DNA of 64,000 nt from CAZZHG01 sp964653655 (GCA_964653655.1 CAZZHG010000014.1:3011-67010); one strand, 5' to 3'. Counted from the stretch's first letter, positions 1 through 8,504 are shown. Program-made: numbers and translations. The notes: generated by a model not told the origin, from the letters alone.

Positions 1-981
1 CAGACGGTTTACTCTCAAGGAGCGGCACCCGCGGGCGCGCCGCCGCAAAGCCCGTGGCAAAAACAATTCGATCAGATCATTCGCTCGGCACGCAACCGGG
101 CGGCCACGAGAGCAAAGACCCGGGGAGCCGTCTCGACGGCGCTCGGCAAGGTCGAAATCAAAGGAAGAGGCTTAGATCATAAAGTTCCCTCGGCGGCCGC
201 GCCCGAAACGATCTTGCCCAACTCCCGCGCCGCGGCCCCGGCCGATCCGGCCCGCGCTCCGACGGCGGTCAACGCTTCGCAATCGACGCCGCCGGCTCAG
301 AGCTCTCAGCCGGCGGCGGCTCAACCCAACGCCAAGAAGGAAACCACCACCGCAAAGAGCGACACTGCGAAGCCGGGCCAGGCCGCTAGTTCCTCGACGA
401 CAACGCAGCCGCCGCAGATCTCCCAGCAGACCTTGGTGGCTCTCTCCGGCAACCAGACCTTCATCGTGCTTCCGCCGAAAAACGCGGGAGCGGAGACGCC
501 GTCCTTCAACCTCGCGGAACCGAGTACCGAGGGCGAGCAACTGGCTCCCGAGAAAACCGACACTTCCCTTCCCTCTTCGGCGACGATAAATGCGATTTCC
601 GAAACCGAGCAAACCGGCGAGGCGATGAACGAAGGCTCCGAGCAAACGAACGATCTCGCGGTTCCGATCAACAACAAGGCGCTCTGGCTGCTCGCCATAG
701 TCGCGGCCTTGGGACTTGCCGCCAGCGCTCCGTCGTCAAAAGCAAAAGATGAGGCCGCCGTATCGGCCACCGAGGAGAGACCCGCCGGAAAAGACTTCTT
801 CGACGAGTGGCCGGAAGCCCCGAAGCAACGCTGGGGCTTGCGCCCGGTGAACTTCTGGTTCCAGGACCCGCCGCCGAATCAAACGGCGTTTCACCTCGTG
901 CTCTCGCTCGCCTGGACAGCGACCATCGGTTTCGTGGTCTATCTCTTCTCGCTCCTTCGGGGCGAAAAGCCCAAAAATTAG
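1..981 (+). CDS. Tandem paralogue 1: membrane-anchored low-complexity protein (5' partial)
   Basis: The frame is open from base 1, so the start lies outside the window; 326 residues are visible. A basic amphipathic stretch (WQKQFDQIIRSARNR..., visible residues 19-55) is followed by about 130 residues rich in Ala/Pro/Ser/Thr/Gln, a hydrophobic segment beginning KALWLL (about 225-243), a loop with the motif FFDEWP (266-271) and a second hydrophobic segment with AWTATIGF (296-319). The same order of elements recurs in the next two genes, so the three form one family. I infer a long outer or periplasmic N-terminal part tethered to the inner membrane by two helices. No known domain is recognised. 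Confidence 0.8.
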   Translation, partial: QTVYSQGAAPAGAPPQSPWQKQFDQIIRSARNRAATRAKTRGAVSTALGKVEIKGRGLDHKVPSAAAPETILPNSRAAAPADPARAPTAVNASQSTPPAQSSQPAAAQPNAKKETTTAKSDTAKPGQAASSSTTTQPPQISQQTLVALSGNQTFIVLPPKNAGAETPSFNLAEPSTEGEQLAPEKTDTSLPSSATINAISETEQTGEAMNEGSEQTNDLAVPINNKALWLLAIVAALGLAASAPSSKAKDEAAVSATEERPAGKDFFDEWPEAPKQRWGLRPVNFWFQDPPPNQTAFHLVLSLAWTATIGFVVYLFSLLRGEKPKN

Positions 982-1070
982 TGCTGGAAATCAAGCGCTT
1001 CCCCTCGAAAAGCCTACGAGGTCATAGGCAGGTGTTGCGGCCTTGGCTATGACCACCGAAAGAATACTCC

Positions 1071-1113
1071 CCCGCTCAGGCACGAGCCGTGCGGGAGCGG
1101 GTCTTGCAAAGAC
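1071..1113 (+). promoter_or_regulatory. Stem-loop pair in the leader of paralogue 2
   Basis: CCCGCTC (1071-1077) pairs with GAGCGGG (1095-1101), enclosing GCACG/CGTGC (1080-1084 with 1088-1092). A small hairpin GTCTT-gca-AAGAC follows at 1101-1113. Further upstream GTCATAG (1021-1027) can pair with CTATGAC (1047-1053). No T-run follows, so this looks more like a structured leader than a terminator, though attenuation of the upstream gene is possible. Confidence 0.45.
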
Positions 1114-1118
1114 AAGCA

Positions 1119-1130
1119 GTGTTCGGGGGG
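1119..1130 (+). promoter_or_regulatory. Shared leader box GTGTTCGGGGGG (ribosome-binding region of paralogue 2)
   Basis: This 12-base box ends 7 bases before the GTG start at 1138 and recurs exactly before paralogue 3 (2713-2724). The G-run lies where a Shine-Dalgarno sequence should be and can pair with the CCUCC anti-SD through one G-U pair. It may therefore be the ribosome-binding site plus a conserved regulatory element. Confidence 0.5.
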
Positions 1131-1137
1131 CCTAACA

Positions 1138-2571
1138 GTGAATGCATCTAAGATTAGCTTCTTGTTATTCGGCATCGTGTCTCTCAATTTTTCCGCCGTG
1201 GCGCAGGAGATAGTGCCTCACGAGCCGGGCCTTCTCTCGCCCGATCAAAATGTCGGCGCGAAGCCCATACCCAAAGTGCAAGTTGTTCGAGACGTCACCG
1301 CCACCCGTGGAGACGTCGTAAATGCCTACCTTCAAGTCCCGGTGGAATCCGAATCCGTCGTCGACGCGGGACCGAGCACTGCTTCGCCCGCCACGCGCCT
1401 TCCCATCGATCAGGTCATGGCCAATCCGGAGGCCTATCCCGATTTTTTCGAGGAAGCTCGACCCGGAGAGACGGGTGAGTTTGTCACCCAAGCTTCGAAC
1501 GGTCATAAGCCTCGCCGCCTCAAGGACAAGGTGAAGGCGTGGTTCAAGCGTCTTGGGAAGGGATTCACCGGTACTCTGGTTCCGTTGGTCCTTCCGGCTC
1601 CTCCGGTTACCGGCGGGCAGCAGGCGGCCACAGAGGAACCGGCTCCGAAGAACGCGCCGGACGCCGCTTGGAAGAAGCTATTTTCGCAATTCGCTCAGAC
1701 GTTAGGCCGCGGCCTGCGCCAACAGGAAAAAGTCCGCAAGTCGGTCGGCACCGTGCTGCTCTCCTTCGAAAAAAAGAAGAGCGCTCCCGTTCACAAGAGC
1801 GGCTCGATCGAAAGCGAGAAACCCCAGCCGAAAAATCCGATTCAGATTTCGATCGTTCAGAATTTCGGACAGCCCAAGCAAGCGCCGCCCGAAGCGGCGC
1901 CGGGAGCCGGAACGTCCGGCACGGTGACTCTCGGAGCAATACCGAGCGCCGTCACGGCCACGGTCCCCACCCTCGCGGCGGCTCAATTCGAGCCCGTGGC
2001 GGTGAAACCGATTTCTCAGACCTCGTTCGCGCTCCCATCGGAGAACGCGGAGGAGACCATCGACTCGCTCGCTCTCCCCGGAGAGTTCGGAGAGCTCGCG
2101 GCCGGAGAGATGGACAGCGAAATGCTCCCGGAATCCGCTGCCGAAGCGGAAGAGGAATCCGGCGAAAATGCCGCGACGATTTCGACGACGAAGAAAACGG
2201 CGTTTCTCGCGGGCGCCCTTCCTTTCGCCGATCCCGCGCTTTGGGGGCTCATCCTCGCCGGCGCGGTCGGCTGGGCGGCGACGAGTCCGAAGCGAGGCAA
2301 AACGAATTTAGCGACGAGACACGCGGCTGGTGCAGCTACTCCGTACGAGGGAGGCTCCCACGGCAAGGCCGCTCCGCAAGTGGCTCGCCTCGCGCAGAAA
2401 CCGCGCCGCCGCCGTTTCCTGCGACCGCGCCTCGACCAGCTCACGGTGTCGAGCGGCGTGTACCGATTTACTTTAGGCATTGCTTGGGGCGCCACCGTAG
2501 GCCTTGCGGGCTACGTTCTGGCGCTCCTCCTGGGCAAATCGAACGAAGCCCGGGAAGAGAATCGCGAATAA
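1138..2571 (+). CDS. Tandem paralogue 2: secreted/membrane-anchored low-complexity protein
   Basis: 477 residues from a GTG start chosen because it gives a clean signal peptide (residues 1-22, ending AVA before QE) and follows a G-rich ribosome site. In order: a Val/Pro-rich N-terminal part, a basic helix (AWKKLFSQFAQTLGRG..., 177-213), a Pro/Ala/Thr-rich linker, an acidic patch with LPGEFGEL (313-345), a hydrophobic segment starting DPALWG (365-382), an Arg-rich loop (420-432) and a last hydrophobic segment with AWGATVGL (443-465). The acidic patch, the xALW segment and the AWxAT segment match paralogue 3; helix and both hydrophobic segments also match paralogue 1. The basic loop suggests it faces the cytoplasm. 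Function unknown. Confidence 0.85.
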   Translation: MNASKISFLLFGIVSLNFSAVAQEIVPHEPGLLSPDQNVGAKPIPKVQVVRDVTATRGDVVNAYLQVPVESESVVDAGPSTASPATRLPIDQVMANPEAYPDFFEEARPGETGEFVTQASNGHKPRRLKDKVKAWFKRLGKGFTGTLVPLVLPAPPVTGGQQAATEEPAPKNAPDAAWKKLFSQFAQTLGRGLRQQEKVRKSVGTVLLSFEKKKSAPVHKSGSIESEKPQPKNPIQISIVQNFGQPKQAPPEAAPGAGTSGTVTLGAIPSAVTATVPTLAAAQFEPVAVKPISQTSFALPSENAEETIDSLALPGEFGELAAGEMDSEMLPESAAEAEEESGENAATISTTKKTAFLAGALPFADPALWGLILAGAVGWAATSPKRGKTNLATRHAAGAATPYEGGSHGKAAPQVARLAQKPRRRRFLRPRLDQLTVSSGVYRFTLGIAWGATVGLAGYVLALLLGKSNEAREENRE

Positions 2572-2601
2572 GCGGAACGTGTGTTTTCTGAAAGGGGACG
2601 A

Positions 2602-2643
2602 CCCAAAGACCGGCTGTCCATGGACACCGGTTCAATCCTTGGG
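2602..2643 (+). promoter_or_regulatory. Stem-loop in the leader of paralogue 3
   Basis: ACCGG-c-TGTCC (2609-2619) pairs with GGACA-CCGGT (2622-2631) around a two-base centre, a strong hairpin. Flanking CCCAA (2602-2606) can pair with TTGGG (2639-2643). No T-run follows. The leader between genes is 157 bases, almost the same as the 156-base leader of paralogue 2. Confidence 0.45.
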
Positions 2644-2712
2644 CACCCCACTTTCGGAATACGGGCATGGCTACGCAGGCACGCCCGGGCTTCGGATTTG
2701 CAGATGCTAGTC

Positions 2713-2725
2713 GTGTTCGGGGGGG
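2713..2725 (+). promoter_or_regulatory. Shared leader box GTGTTCGGGGGG(G) (ribosome-binding region of paralogue 3)
   Basis: Exact copy of the 12-base box found before paralogue 2, here 3-4 bases before the GTG start at 2729. TTGCA also occurs about 10-15 bases upstream of the box in both leaders (1105-1109 and 2698-2702), so similarity extends a little beyond the box. Confidence 0.5.
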
Positions 2726-2728
2726 TCG

Positions 2729-4405
2729 GTGTCGAGGGGTGCTTTCCATATCAAGTCAGTCCTTTTGCTTTGCCTGCTCTTGCCTGGAGTGGGCCGTAGC
2801 ACTGAACACGACCAGGACCGAGTCGATAACATCAACCGGGCCATTGAAAAACGACTCAACGACTTCTCTTTCAAGCAGGGCCCGGCAAACCCTGCAACGA
2901 GCCCGATACAGATGAACCCCGCGGTCCTGGCGGCTCTGTTGGCCACTGTGAAGGCCTCGGTCACCCTAACTCCCGAAGGGCTCGGAAACCTTCTCGCGGA
3001 AGTAAGCCCAGATGTCGCCGACAAGGTCTTCAAATTGACCGATTTCTCCGGATTGAATGAAGCCCTCCCAAAGGGCTCGCCGGCTAAAGGGCCGAACGGC
3101 AAGCCGGTTGGCCAAGTGGCCGCGAACTCGTCCGGCACGATAGCAAATGCAGTGGTCGAAATTCTCAACAACGCTCCGGATGTAGCGGGTGACTCGCGGA
3201 GCACCGGCAACCCCGGAGATCAGAATGGTACTCCCTCCGCGAAGTCGGAAGCCAAACCCGTTCCCGACCCGAATTCCCAGATTGTATCGAGTCAACCCTG
3301 GGTCCGCGCTCCGGAACGTGGGGCCGCGAGGAACTACACGCCGGTCGCTTTTCCGAATCAGAGTATCTCGCAGTCCCAAGGCGTACCGTCCGCGGGAACG
3401 CCCGCAACCGCCTCTCAAACCGGCGGTCTTTCGCCGACTGAAAAGCGACTCTCGCAGCAATTTGCACAAATGGTTCAGGCAGTCGGGCGGGGCATACAGC
3501 AACGCAGGCAGGTTCGCGCGGCGGTGGGTACTTCGCTAGGGTCGTTCGAGGCCAAAACGAAGGCCTCCCACCGTGAGCCGGCGACCATTTCCGCCGACTC
3601 GGGCAGCTCCGCTCCGAGAGTCGCTTCGGGAGTCCGGGCGAATCTTGCGCCGACCACGCCCGCGACAAACGACATCATCAAGGCCCAGGCCGCTCTCGCG
3701 GCCATGGAGAATAAAAAGATTTCGATGGCGCCGGCGCCGAAGGCGCAGGCCGGTGTGACGGTTGCTCCTAAAGAAGCGCCGCCGAAAACGGACGCTCAGG
3801 CGCCCGCGGCTCCGCAAAACCAAGTCGTGTACGCCACGGTTTACTTGCCGATGCCAAAATCCATTCCGGCCACCACGCCGGTTGAAATCGGTTTGTCCGG
3901 AGATTTCGGCGATCTCGGCGAAGGGGATTCGGGAACGCTTCTGGACAGCACGGAGCCCGAAGCGTTTCTCTCCGAGTCCGAAGAAGTTCCTACCGTGGCT
4001 CCGACCACGCCGAAGACCATCACGACGATGGCGGGGCCCTTGATGGATCCGGCTCTGTGGGCCCTCGGAATGGTGGGAGCACTGGGTTGGATCGCGACCG
4101 CGTCGCCGAAGAAGCGTTCCCGCCGGCGTTTCTCGCTGCACGCCTCCAGCTCGAAAGAGGCGGCGGCTCCGTCGGGAGAAATTTTTCAGGATTGGCCGCG
4201 TCAGCCCCGGGGCGCCAAGGCGCGCATGCCCTTCTCCATCGGGTTTCCCAAGCAGGAGTTTTCCAAAACGCCGTTCAAAGTGGCCTTGGGTTTCGCTTGG
4301 TCGGCGACTTTCGGGTTCGCCGCCTACGTGGTTTCCCTCGTCTTGCGGCGGCGTACGACGCCCCTCATTGTGTCGTCTTCGGAGAAAAACGAGCCGAAAT
4401 ATTGA
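2729..4405 (+). CDS. Tandem paralogue 3: secreted/membrane-anchored low-complexity protein
   Basis: 558 residues from a GTG start that gives a signal peptide (hydrophobic core 10-20). Elements in order: helical N-terminal third (residues 30-150), Pro/Ser-rich linker, basic helix with QQFAQMVQAVGRGIQQ (243-258), Ala/Pro/Thr-rich region, acidic patch with LSGDFGDL (389-396), hydrophobic segment DPALWALGMVGALGW (440-454), Arg/Lys loop, motif IFQDWP (485-490) and final hydrophobic segment AWSATFGFAAY (523-533) followed by an Arg-rich tail. The QDWP and AWxATxGF motifs match paralogue 1; the acidic patch matches paralogue 2. Its 3' end overlaps the convergent SDR gene by 41 bases. Function unknown. 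Confidence 0.85.
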   Translation: MSRGAFHIKSVLLLCLLLPGVGRSTEHDQDRVDNINRAIEKRLNDFSFKQGPANPATSPIQMNPAVLAALLATVKASVTLTPEGLGNLLAEVSPDVADKVFKLTDFSGLNEALPKGSPAKGPNGKPVGQVAANSSGTIANAVVEILNNAPDVAGDSRSTGNPGDQNGTPSAKSEAKPVPDPNSQIVSSQPWVRAPERGAARNYTPVAFPNQSISQSQGVPSAGTPATASQTGGLSPTEKRLSQQFAQMVQAVGRGIQQRRQVRAAVGTSLGSFEAKTKASHREPATISADSGSSAPRVASGVRANLAPTTPATNDIIKAQAALAAMENKKISMAPAPKAQAGVTVAPKEAPPKTDAQAPAAPQNQVVYATVYLPMPKSIPATTPVEIGLSGDFGDLGEGDSGTLLDSTEPEAFLSESEEVPTVAPTTPKTITTMAGPLMDPALWALGMVGALGWIATASPKKRSRRRFSLHASSSKEAAAPSGEIFQDWPRQPRGAKARMPFSIGFPKQEFSKTPFKVALGFAWSATFGFAAYVVSLVLRRRTTPLIVSSSEKNEPKY

Positions 4406-5186
4406 GCCCGCGGATTAGCGCCCGCAAGAGCCAACCGGCGTGAAGGGAAAGCTTCGTGAAAATCCAGCCGTGCCCGGTGACCACCCGCTCGCGCTTCCTG
4501 GCGATTACGGCGCTCGCGATCTTCCTCGCGCACACGGGCGCCGACATCTGAATGAAGGCCGGCACCTCGTCCTTGAATCCCGAGTGCCACACTCCGCGGT
4601 TGTCCACGCGGCGGATTTCCGTCGAGATGAATCCGGGCGCGATGTGAGTGACCGATACGCCGTACTTGCGCACTTCGTAGGTGAGCGAATCGCACAGCGC
4701 CCGCACCGCGAACTTGCTCATTCCGTAAGGGGAGTTTCCGGGGAGCGCGACGAAGCCGTTCACGCTGCCGACGATCCCGATGCTTCCCTTGGTTTCCTTC
4801 AAATCCGGAAGGGTCGCTTTGATGGTGCGGAGCACGCCGAAGATGTTCGTCTCGAACTGGCGGCGGTAATCCTCGAGGGAAAGCTTTTCCACCGGCCCCA
4901 CGACTCCGAACCCGGCGTTGGCGATCGAGATGTCGATGGGCCTACCTAGTGCCTCGCGCCCGGCGGAAACGGCCTTCTCCAATTCGCCGTCCACACAGAC
5001 GTCGGCCTGAACGCAGACGACTTTGGTGCCGAGGGCGGAGAGCTCTTTCTTCAGGGCCTCCAGCCTATCGAGGCGGCGGGCGGTGAGAATGAGATGACAA
5101 CCTCGGCGCGCGAATTCGCGCGCGAGGGCTTCGCCGATGCCGGCGGAAGCTCCGGTAATGAACACGACCTTGCCTGAAACGCTCAT
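4365..5186 (-). CDS. Short-chain dehydrogenase/reductase (SDR)
   Basis: 273-residue NAD(P)-dependent oxidoreductase of the classical SDR family. The cofactor motif TGASAGIG is at 11-18, the NAG motif at 90-92, and the catalytic Ser141, Tyr154 and Lys158 (YxxxK) are all present. The sequence after the catalytic residues (APGFISTE) is typical of the family. The substrate cannot be read from sequence; a hydrophobic C-terminal stretch (about 240-262) hints at membrane association, as in lipid-active SDRs. It is convergent with the third paralogue and overlaps its end. Confidence 0.9.
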   Translation of the reverse strand: MSVSGKVVFITGASAGIGEALAREFARRGCHLILTARRLDRLEALKKELSALGTKVVCVQADVCVDGELEKAVSAGREALGRPIDISIANAGFGVVGPVEKLSLEDYRRQFETNIFGVLRTIKATLPDLKETKGSIGIVGSVNGFVALPGNSPYGMSKFAVRALCDSLTYEVRKYGVSVTHIAPGFISTEIRRVDNRGVWHSGFKDEVPAFIQMSAPVCARKIASAVIARKRERVVTGHGWIFTKLSLHAGWLLRALIRGLNISARFSPKTTQ

Positions 5187-5212
5187 GGCGAGGTCTTACC
5201 AGGGAATGAAGA

Positions 5213-5779
5213 CTAGGGGAAACGGATGATGAAGCCGGCGGTCGCTTGGTATTGCGCTCCGAGCAGACTCGGGAAGTCCGCGAAGATGGTCGTGACGTCC
5301 GCGCGGAAAGCGAGGTTACGCGCGAGGGTCGCCGTCAGCCCGGCTCCGAGGTACGGCTTGTAAGTGATCGGCTCGACGGTCGTCGTGCTCACCCCGGCGA
5401 CGGTCTCGGTGTGGCGGTTCTTTGTCGCCTGAGCTCCTCCGCGCAAAGTGAACGCGAGAAAGCGCGCGAGGTTCATGGAGAAGCGAAGACCGGCCTTCGC
5501 CCGATCGGTCACGTCCTTCGTGGACATGCCTTCCGCGAGGAAAGTCTCGTTGTCGGTGCTGTTCAAATATTCCACTTCCGCCGCGACCCAAAGGATTCCC
5601 ATCGTGAGACGGGCGCCGTAGAGAAGACGGTCGTGGGAGTGCGGAGTCGGGACGAGCTTCTGAACCCGCTCGTATCCGACCACCGGTTCGACCTCCGAAC
5701 GGAAGACCGCCGCGCGAGCGAAGTTACCGAAAGGGCCCAGTAGGGCCACCAAGAGAAGACCGAATTTTAGGGATTTCAC
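5213..5779 (-). CDS. Small secreted protein, probable outer-membrane beta-barrel
   Basis: 188 residues from a GTG start at 5779; the longer open frame upstream runs through the sigma-factor promoter region and codes an unlikely N-terminus. The protein opens with a signal peptide (KSLKFGLLLVALLGPFG) and then shows alternating amphipathic segments (RLLYGARLTMGILWVAAEVEY, LRFSMNLARFLAFTLRG), ending in Phe-Pro (GFIIRFP). This pattern suggests an 8-strand barrel. No family is recognised. No good Shine-Dalgarno sequence is seen, so the exact start is uncertain. It is divergent from the sigma factor operon. Confidence 0.6.
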   Translation of the reverse strand: MKSLKFGLLLVALLGPFGNFARAAVFRSEVEPVVGYERVQKLVPTPHSHDRLLYGARLTMGILWVAAEVEYLNSTDNETFLAEGMSTKDVTDRAKAGLRFSMNLARFLAFTLRGGAQATKNRHTETVAGVSTTTVEPITYKPYLGAGLTATLARNLAFRADVTTIFADFPSLLGAQYQATAGFIIRFP

Positions 5780-5892
5780 GGAGTTCAGTTTACCACGGGG
5801 TCCGAAGGCAGCTCCTAACCCACTGGAACCATTGCTCAACTCGCCAGAGCCGCCGCGGCGGGAAGTGACGTTTTCCGCGGCCGGTTCCACCC

Positions 5893-5921
5893 TTGAACCG
5901 GCCCCGTGCGGTCAATATAAT
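5893..5921 (+). promoter_or_regulatory. Sigma-70-type promoter of the ECF sigma factor - kinase operon
   Basis: TTGAAC (5893-5898), a 17-base spacer and a perfect TATAAT (5916-5921). Transcription would start near 5928, 24 bases before the GTG at 5952. This is the best housekeeping promoter in the window, and suggests the operon is read by the main sigma factor rather than only by its own product. Confidence 0.75.
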
Positions 5922-5951
5922 GCCACGTTTCCTAAGACTTGGAGGATCCCC

Positions 5952-6527
5952 GTGAACGCCGATGTGACCCAGCTCCTCGTTCGTTACAGTAATGGCGAAG
6001 CCGATGCGCTCGAAGCGCTGCTCCCCCAAGTGTATGACGAGCTCCACAAGCTCGCCCAAAGCTACATGCGCCGGGAAAACCCCGCTCACACTTTGCAGCC
6101 GACCGCGCTCGTGCACGAAGCGTACTTCAAGCTCGTGGATCAGCGCTCGGTGGAATGGAAGAACCGCTCCCACTTCTTCGGAGTGGCCGCGCAGCTGATG
6201 CGCCGGATCCTCATCGATCACGCGCGCCAGCGCCTTGCCTCCAAGCGCGGCGGCAGCCGGGCCCGCATCACTTTCGAAGACGCCTTGCATGGAGACAACG
6301 CCACGCCGGACCTCATCGATCTCGATGACGCCTTGAAGAAGCTCGCCGAGATGGACGAGCGCCAGGCGAAGATCGTGGAGCTGCGCTACTTCGGAGGCCT
6401 CAGCATCGAGGAAACCGCCGAAGTGCTGGGCGCCTCGCCGGCCACCGTGAAGCGGGACTGGACTCTCGCGCGCACCTGGCTGTATCGGGAGCTCAGCGGA
6501 AATGAATCTCCGCCCACTGAAAACTGA
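5952..6527 (+). CDS. ECF-type RNA polymerase sigma factor (TIGR02999-like)
   Basis: 191 residues from a GTG start preceded by GGAGG (5941-5945). The protein carries the sigma-2 region (LVRYSNGEADALEALLPQVY, then HTLQPTALVHEAYFKL) and a sigma-4 helix-turn-helix (RYFGGLSIEETAEVLGASPATVKRDW). The HTLQPTALVHEAYF motif is characteristic of the ECF group found next to Ser/Thr kinase genes in acidobacteria, planctomycetes and relatives. It overlaps the following kinase gene by 26 bases, so both are translated together; no anti-sigma factor gene is adjacent. I infer that phosphorylation by the neighbour replaces an anti-sigma factor as the control. Confidence 0.92.
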   Translation: MNADVTQLLVRYSNGEADALEALLPQVYDELHKLAQSYMRRENPAHTLQPTALVHEAYFKLVDQRSVEWKNRSHFFGVAAQLMRRILIDHARQRLASKRGGSRARITFEDALHGDNATPDLIDLDDALKKLAEMDERQAKIVELRYFGGLSIEETAEVLGASPATVKRDWTLARTWLYRELSGNESPPTEN

Positions 6528-8451
6528 AGAATGGAAGCAGGTCACAAGCCTCTTCCACGCCTCGCTCGATCTTCCGCCGGAAGCGCGCCGCGCCTGGCTT
6601 GAGAAGCAGGCGGCCGACGAACGCATTCAACAGGAAGTGATTTCCCTGCTCGCCTCCCACGAGGAGAGCGACGGGTTCATGGAGAAACCGGCGGCGCCCC
6701 GCGTGTTGCAGGCCATGATCGGAACCTCCGCGGTCTTTTCGGCGGGAGACGTCACGGGGGACTTCACGATCGAGCGCGTCCTCGGCGCCGGATCTTTCGG
6801 CACGGTTTATCTCGCCAAGCAAAATTCCCTGGGCCGGAGAGTCGCGCTGAAAGTCTCGCCGAACCTTGGCGAAGAGGCGCAGACGATGGCGAAGCTCACA
6901 CACACCAACATCGTCAGCGTTTTTTCCGAAGAGCTGCACCCTAAAGCGCACCAGCGCTACATCTGCATGCAGTACGTACCGGGCACGAACCTGGAAACCT
7001 TGCTGCAAGAACTTCCGGATAAGGAAATCACCGGAAACGAAATCCTCGCCACCATCGACCGCCACGCGGCCGGAGACAGCGCCTTCGATCCGAACGCCCT
7101 GAAGGATCGCGAGATACTCTCGAAGCTGGACGGCGTGGAAGCGTTTCTCTGGATGGGGGCGAAGCTCGCGGGGGCACTCGCCTACGCTCACGAGCGCGGC
7201 GTGCTTCACCTCGATGTGAAACCCGGAAACATTTTGATCGGTTCCTACGGCACTCCCCTTCTCGCGGATTTCAATGTCTCCCGGCAGGGAACCGAACAGG
7301 GCCCGCCCGGCGCGCAGCTCATCGGCGGAACCGACCGGTACATGCCTCCCGAGCAGCGAGTTCTCCTCGATGGCCCCAAGGAAAAACGCCGGCTCGAGAC
7401 TCTGGATGGACGCGCGGACGTTTACGCCCTTGGCAAAGTTCTGGAAGAACTCTTCACGCGGACTCTCGGTGCGGAGGGGCTTGCCCACGATACCGAGCTT
7501 CTCTATCTCATCCACCGCTGCGCGGAACCGAAACGCGAGGACCGATTCCAGAATTGCGGACAGCTCGCGGCCGCCCTCGAAGGTTGCCTCGAGCGCCGGC
7601 TCATCTGCCGCGAGCTTCCGAACAACCCCTGGCTTCCGAGTCTGGAGCGAAACCCCCTCGGGGCGTTTCTGCTTTTCACGCTGCTTCCCCAAGTGGTCGG
7701 AAGCGTCGTGAACATTTCCTACAACTCGCTTCGCATCGTGAATTTCCTGACTCCCGAACAGCAGACTCTCTTTCATTGGCTGGTCGGCGTGTACAACGTC
7801 GTCGTTTATCCGGGCTGCATCCTTCTCATAACGGCGAAGATTAACGGCGTGCTGACCTATTTGAGAAAGCCGAGCCGGGCCGCGAAAAAGGGAGCGCCGC
7901 CGGTGGAAGTCATCCGCGCGCGCATTCTAGATCTGCCGTTGTGGGTGGTCGCCGCGATAACGATGGGCTGGATGCCGGGGAGCATCTTTTTCCCCGCCGC
8001 GATTCACGCGGGCGCGGGTCCCATCCCTCCGAACGTCTTCGGCCACTTCTTCGTGTCGTTCACGCTTTCGTGGCTCATCGCCCTCACTTACTCCTTTCTG
8101 CTCGTTCAGTTTTATCTGCTCCGCTGTTTCTATCCGAAGTTCTGGTTCGGCGCGCCGAACATCCGCGAGACCGCGCGCCGCGAGCTCGCGGTTTTGAAAC
8201 CCACGCTGAAAGTTTTCCCCTACATGGCGGGATTCGTTCCGCTGGTCGGCGCCATTCTCATCACGCTCATCGGCCCCGACGTTTCTCACATGACCGTGTA
8301 CCGGCTTCTGGTCGGCGGGCTCATCGGCCTCGGCATGGCAGGACTTTGGCTCGCCCTCGGCGCAAGCCACCTCATCGGTCAAACGGTGTACGCGTTGACC
8401 GGCGTCTCTCTCGGCCAGCTGGGCTGCGAAAAGAAATCCGAAAAAAAGTGA
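6502..8451 (+). CDS. Transmembrane Ser/Thr protein kinase with HLD and DFN motifs
   Basis: 649 residues. The first 65 residues match the helical N-terminus usual in kinases paired with this type of sigma factor (WKQVTSLFHASLDLPPEAR...). The kinase domain (88-365) has the glycine loop LGAGSFGTVY (94-103), VALK lysine 117, HLDVKPGN (236-243; HRD with Arg replaced by Leu), ADFNVS (255-260; DFG with Gly replaced by Asn), GGTDRYMPPEQ (275-285) and DVYALG. Catalytic Lys, Asp238, Asn243 and Asp256 are kept, so activity is likely. From residue 384 onward about six hydrophobic helices form a membrane domain in place of the usual single helix plus sensor. It is the second gene of the sigma factor operon. 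Confidence 0.92.
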   Translation: MNLRPLKTEEWKQVTSLFHASLDLPPEARRAWLEKQAADERIQQEVISLLASHEESDGFMEKPAAPRVLQAMIGTSAVFSAGDVTGDFTIERVLGAGSFGTVYLAKQNSLGRRVALKVSPNLGEEAQTMAKLTHTNIVSVFSEELHPKAHQRYICMQYVPGTNLETLLQELPDKEITGNEILATIDRHAAGDSAFDPNALKDREILSKLDGVEAFLWMGAKLAGALAYAHERGVLHLDVKPGNILIGSYGTPLLADFNVSRQGTEQGPPGAQLIGGTDRYMPPEQRVLLDGPKEKRRLETLDGRADVYALGKVLEELFTRTLGAEGLAHDTELLYLIHRCAEPKREDRFQNCGQLAAALEGCLERRLICRELPNNPWLPSLERNPLGAFLLFTLLPQVVGSVVNISYNSLRIVNFLTPEQQTLFHWLVGVYNVVVYPGCILLITAKINGVLTYLRKPSRAAKKGAPPVEVIRARILDLPLWVVAAITMGWMPGSIFFPAAIHAGAGPIPPNVFGHFFVSFTLSWLIALTYSFLLVQFYLLRCFYPKFWFGAPNIRETARRELAVLKPTLKVFPYMAGFVPLVGAILITLIGPDVSHMTVYRLLVGGLIGLGMAGLWLALGASHLIGQTVYALTGVSLGQLGCEKKSEKK

Positions 8452-8504
8452 GCCGATCCTCCGCGAATTCGCGCGTCCCTCATTGAACCAGTCCGAGGAA
8501 TTTC

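Noticed and set aside
982..1137. Cyclic-di-GMP (GEMM) or other known riboswitch in the leaders
   Set aside because: The conserved GEMM-I core (GGGCAAACC, GGACGCAAAGCC) is not present in any leader I inspected; hairpins alone are not enough for a named class.
1539..2591. A 350-residue second plus frame inside tandem paralogue 2
   Set aside because: Extremely Arg-rich frame-shifted reading of the paralogue; no start signal and no conservation with the neighbours.
8462..8473. CGCGAATTCGCG palindrome between kinase and microprotein genes
   Set aside because: The same GC-rich palindrome core occurs inside the SDR coding sequence (around 5106-5123), so no regulatory meaning can be claimed.
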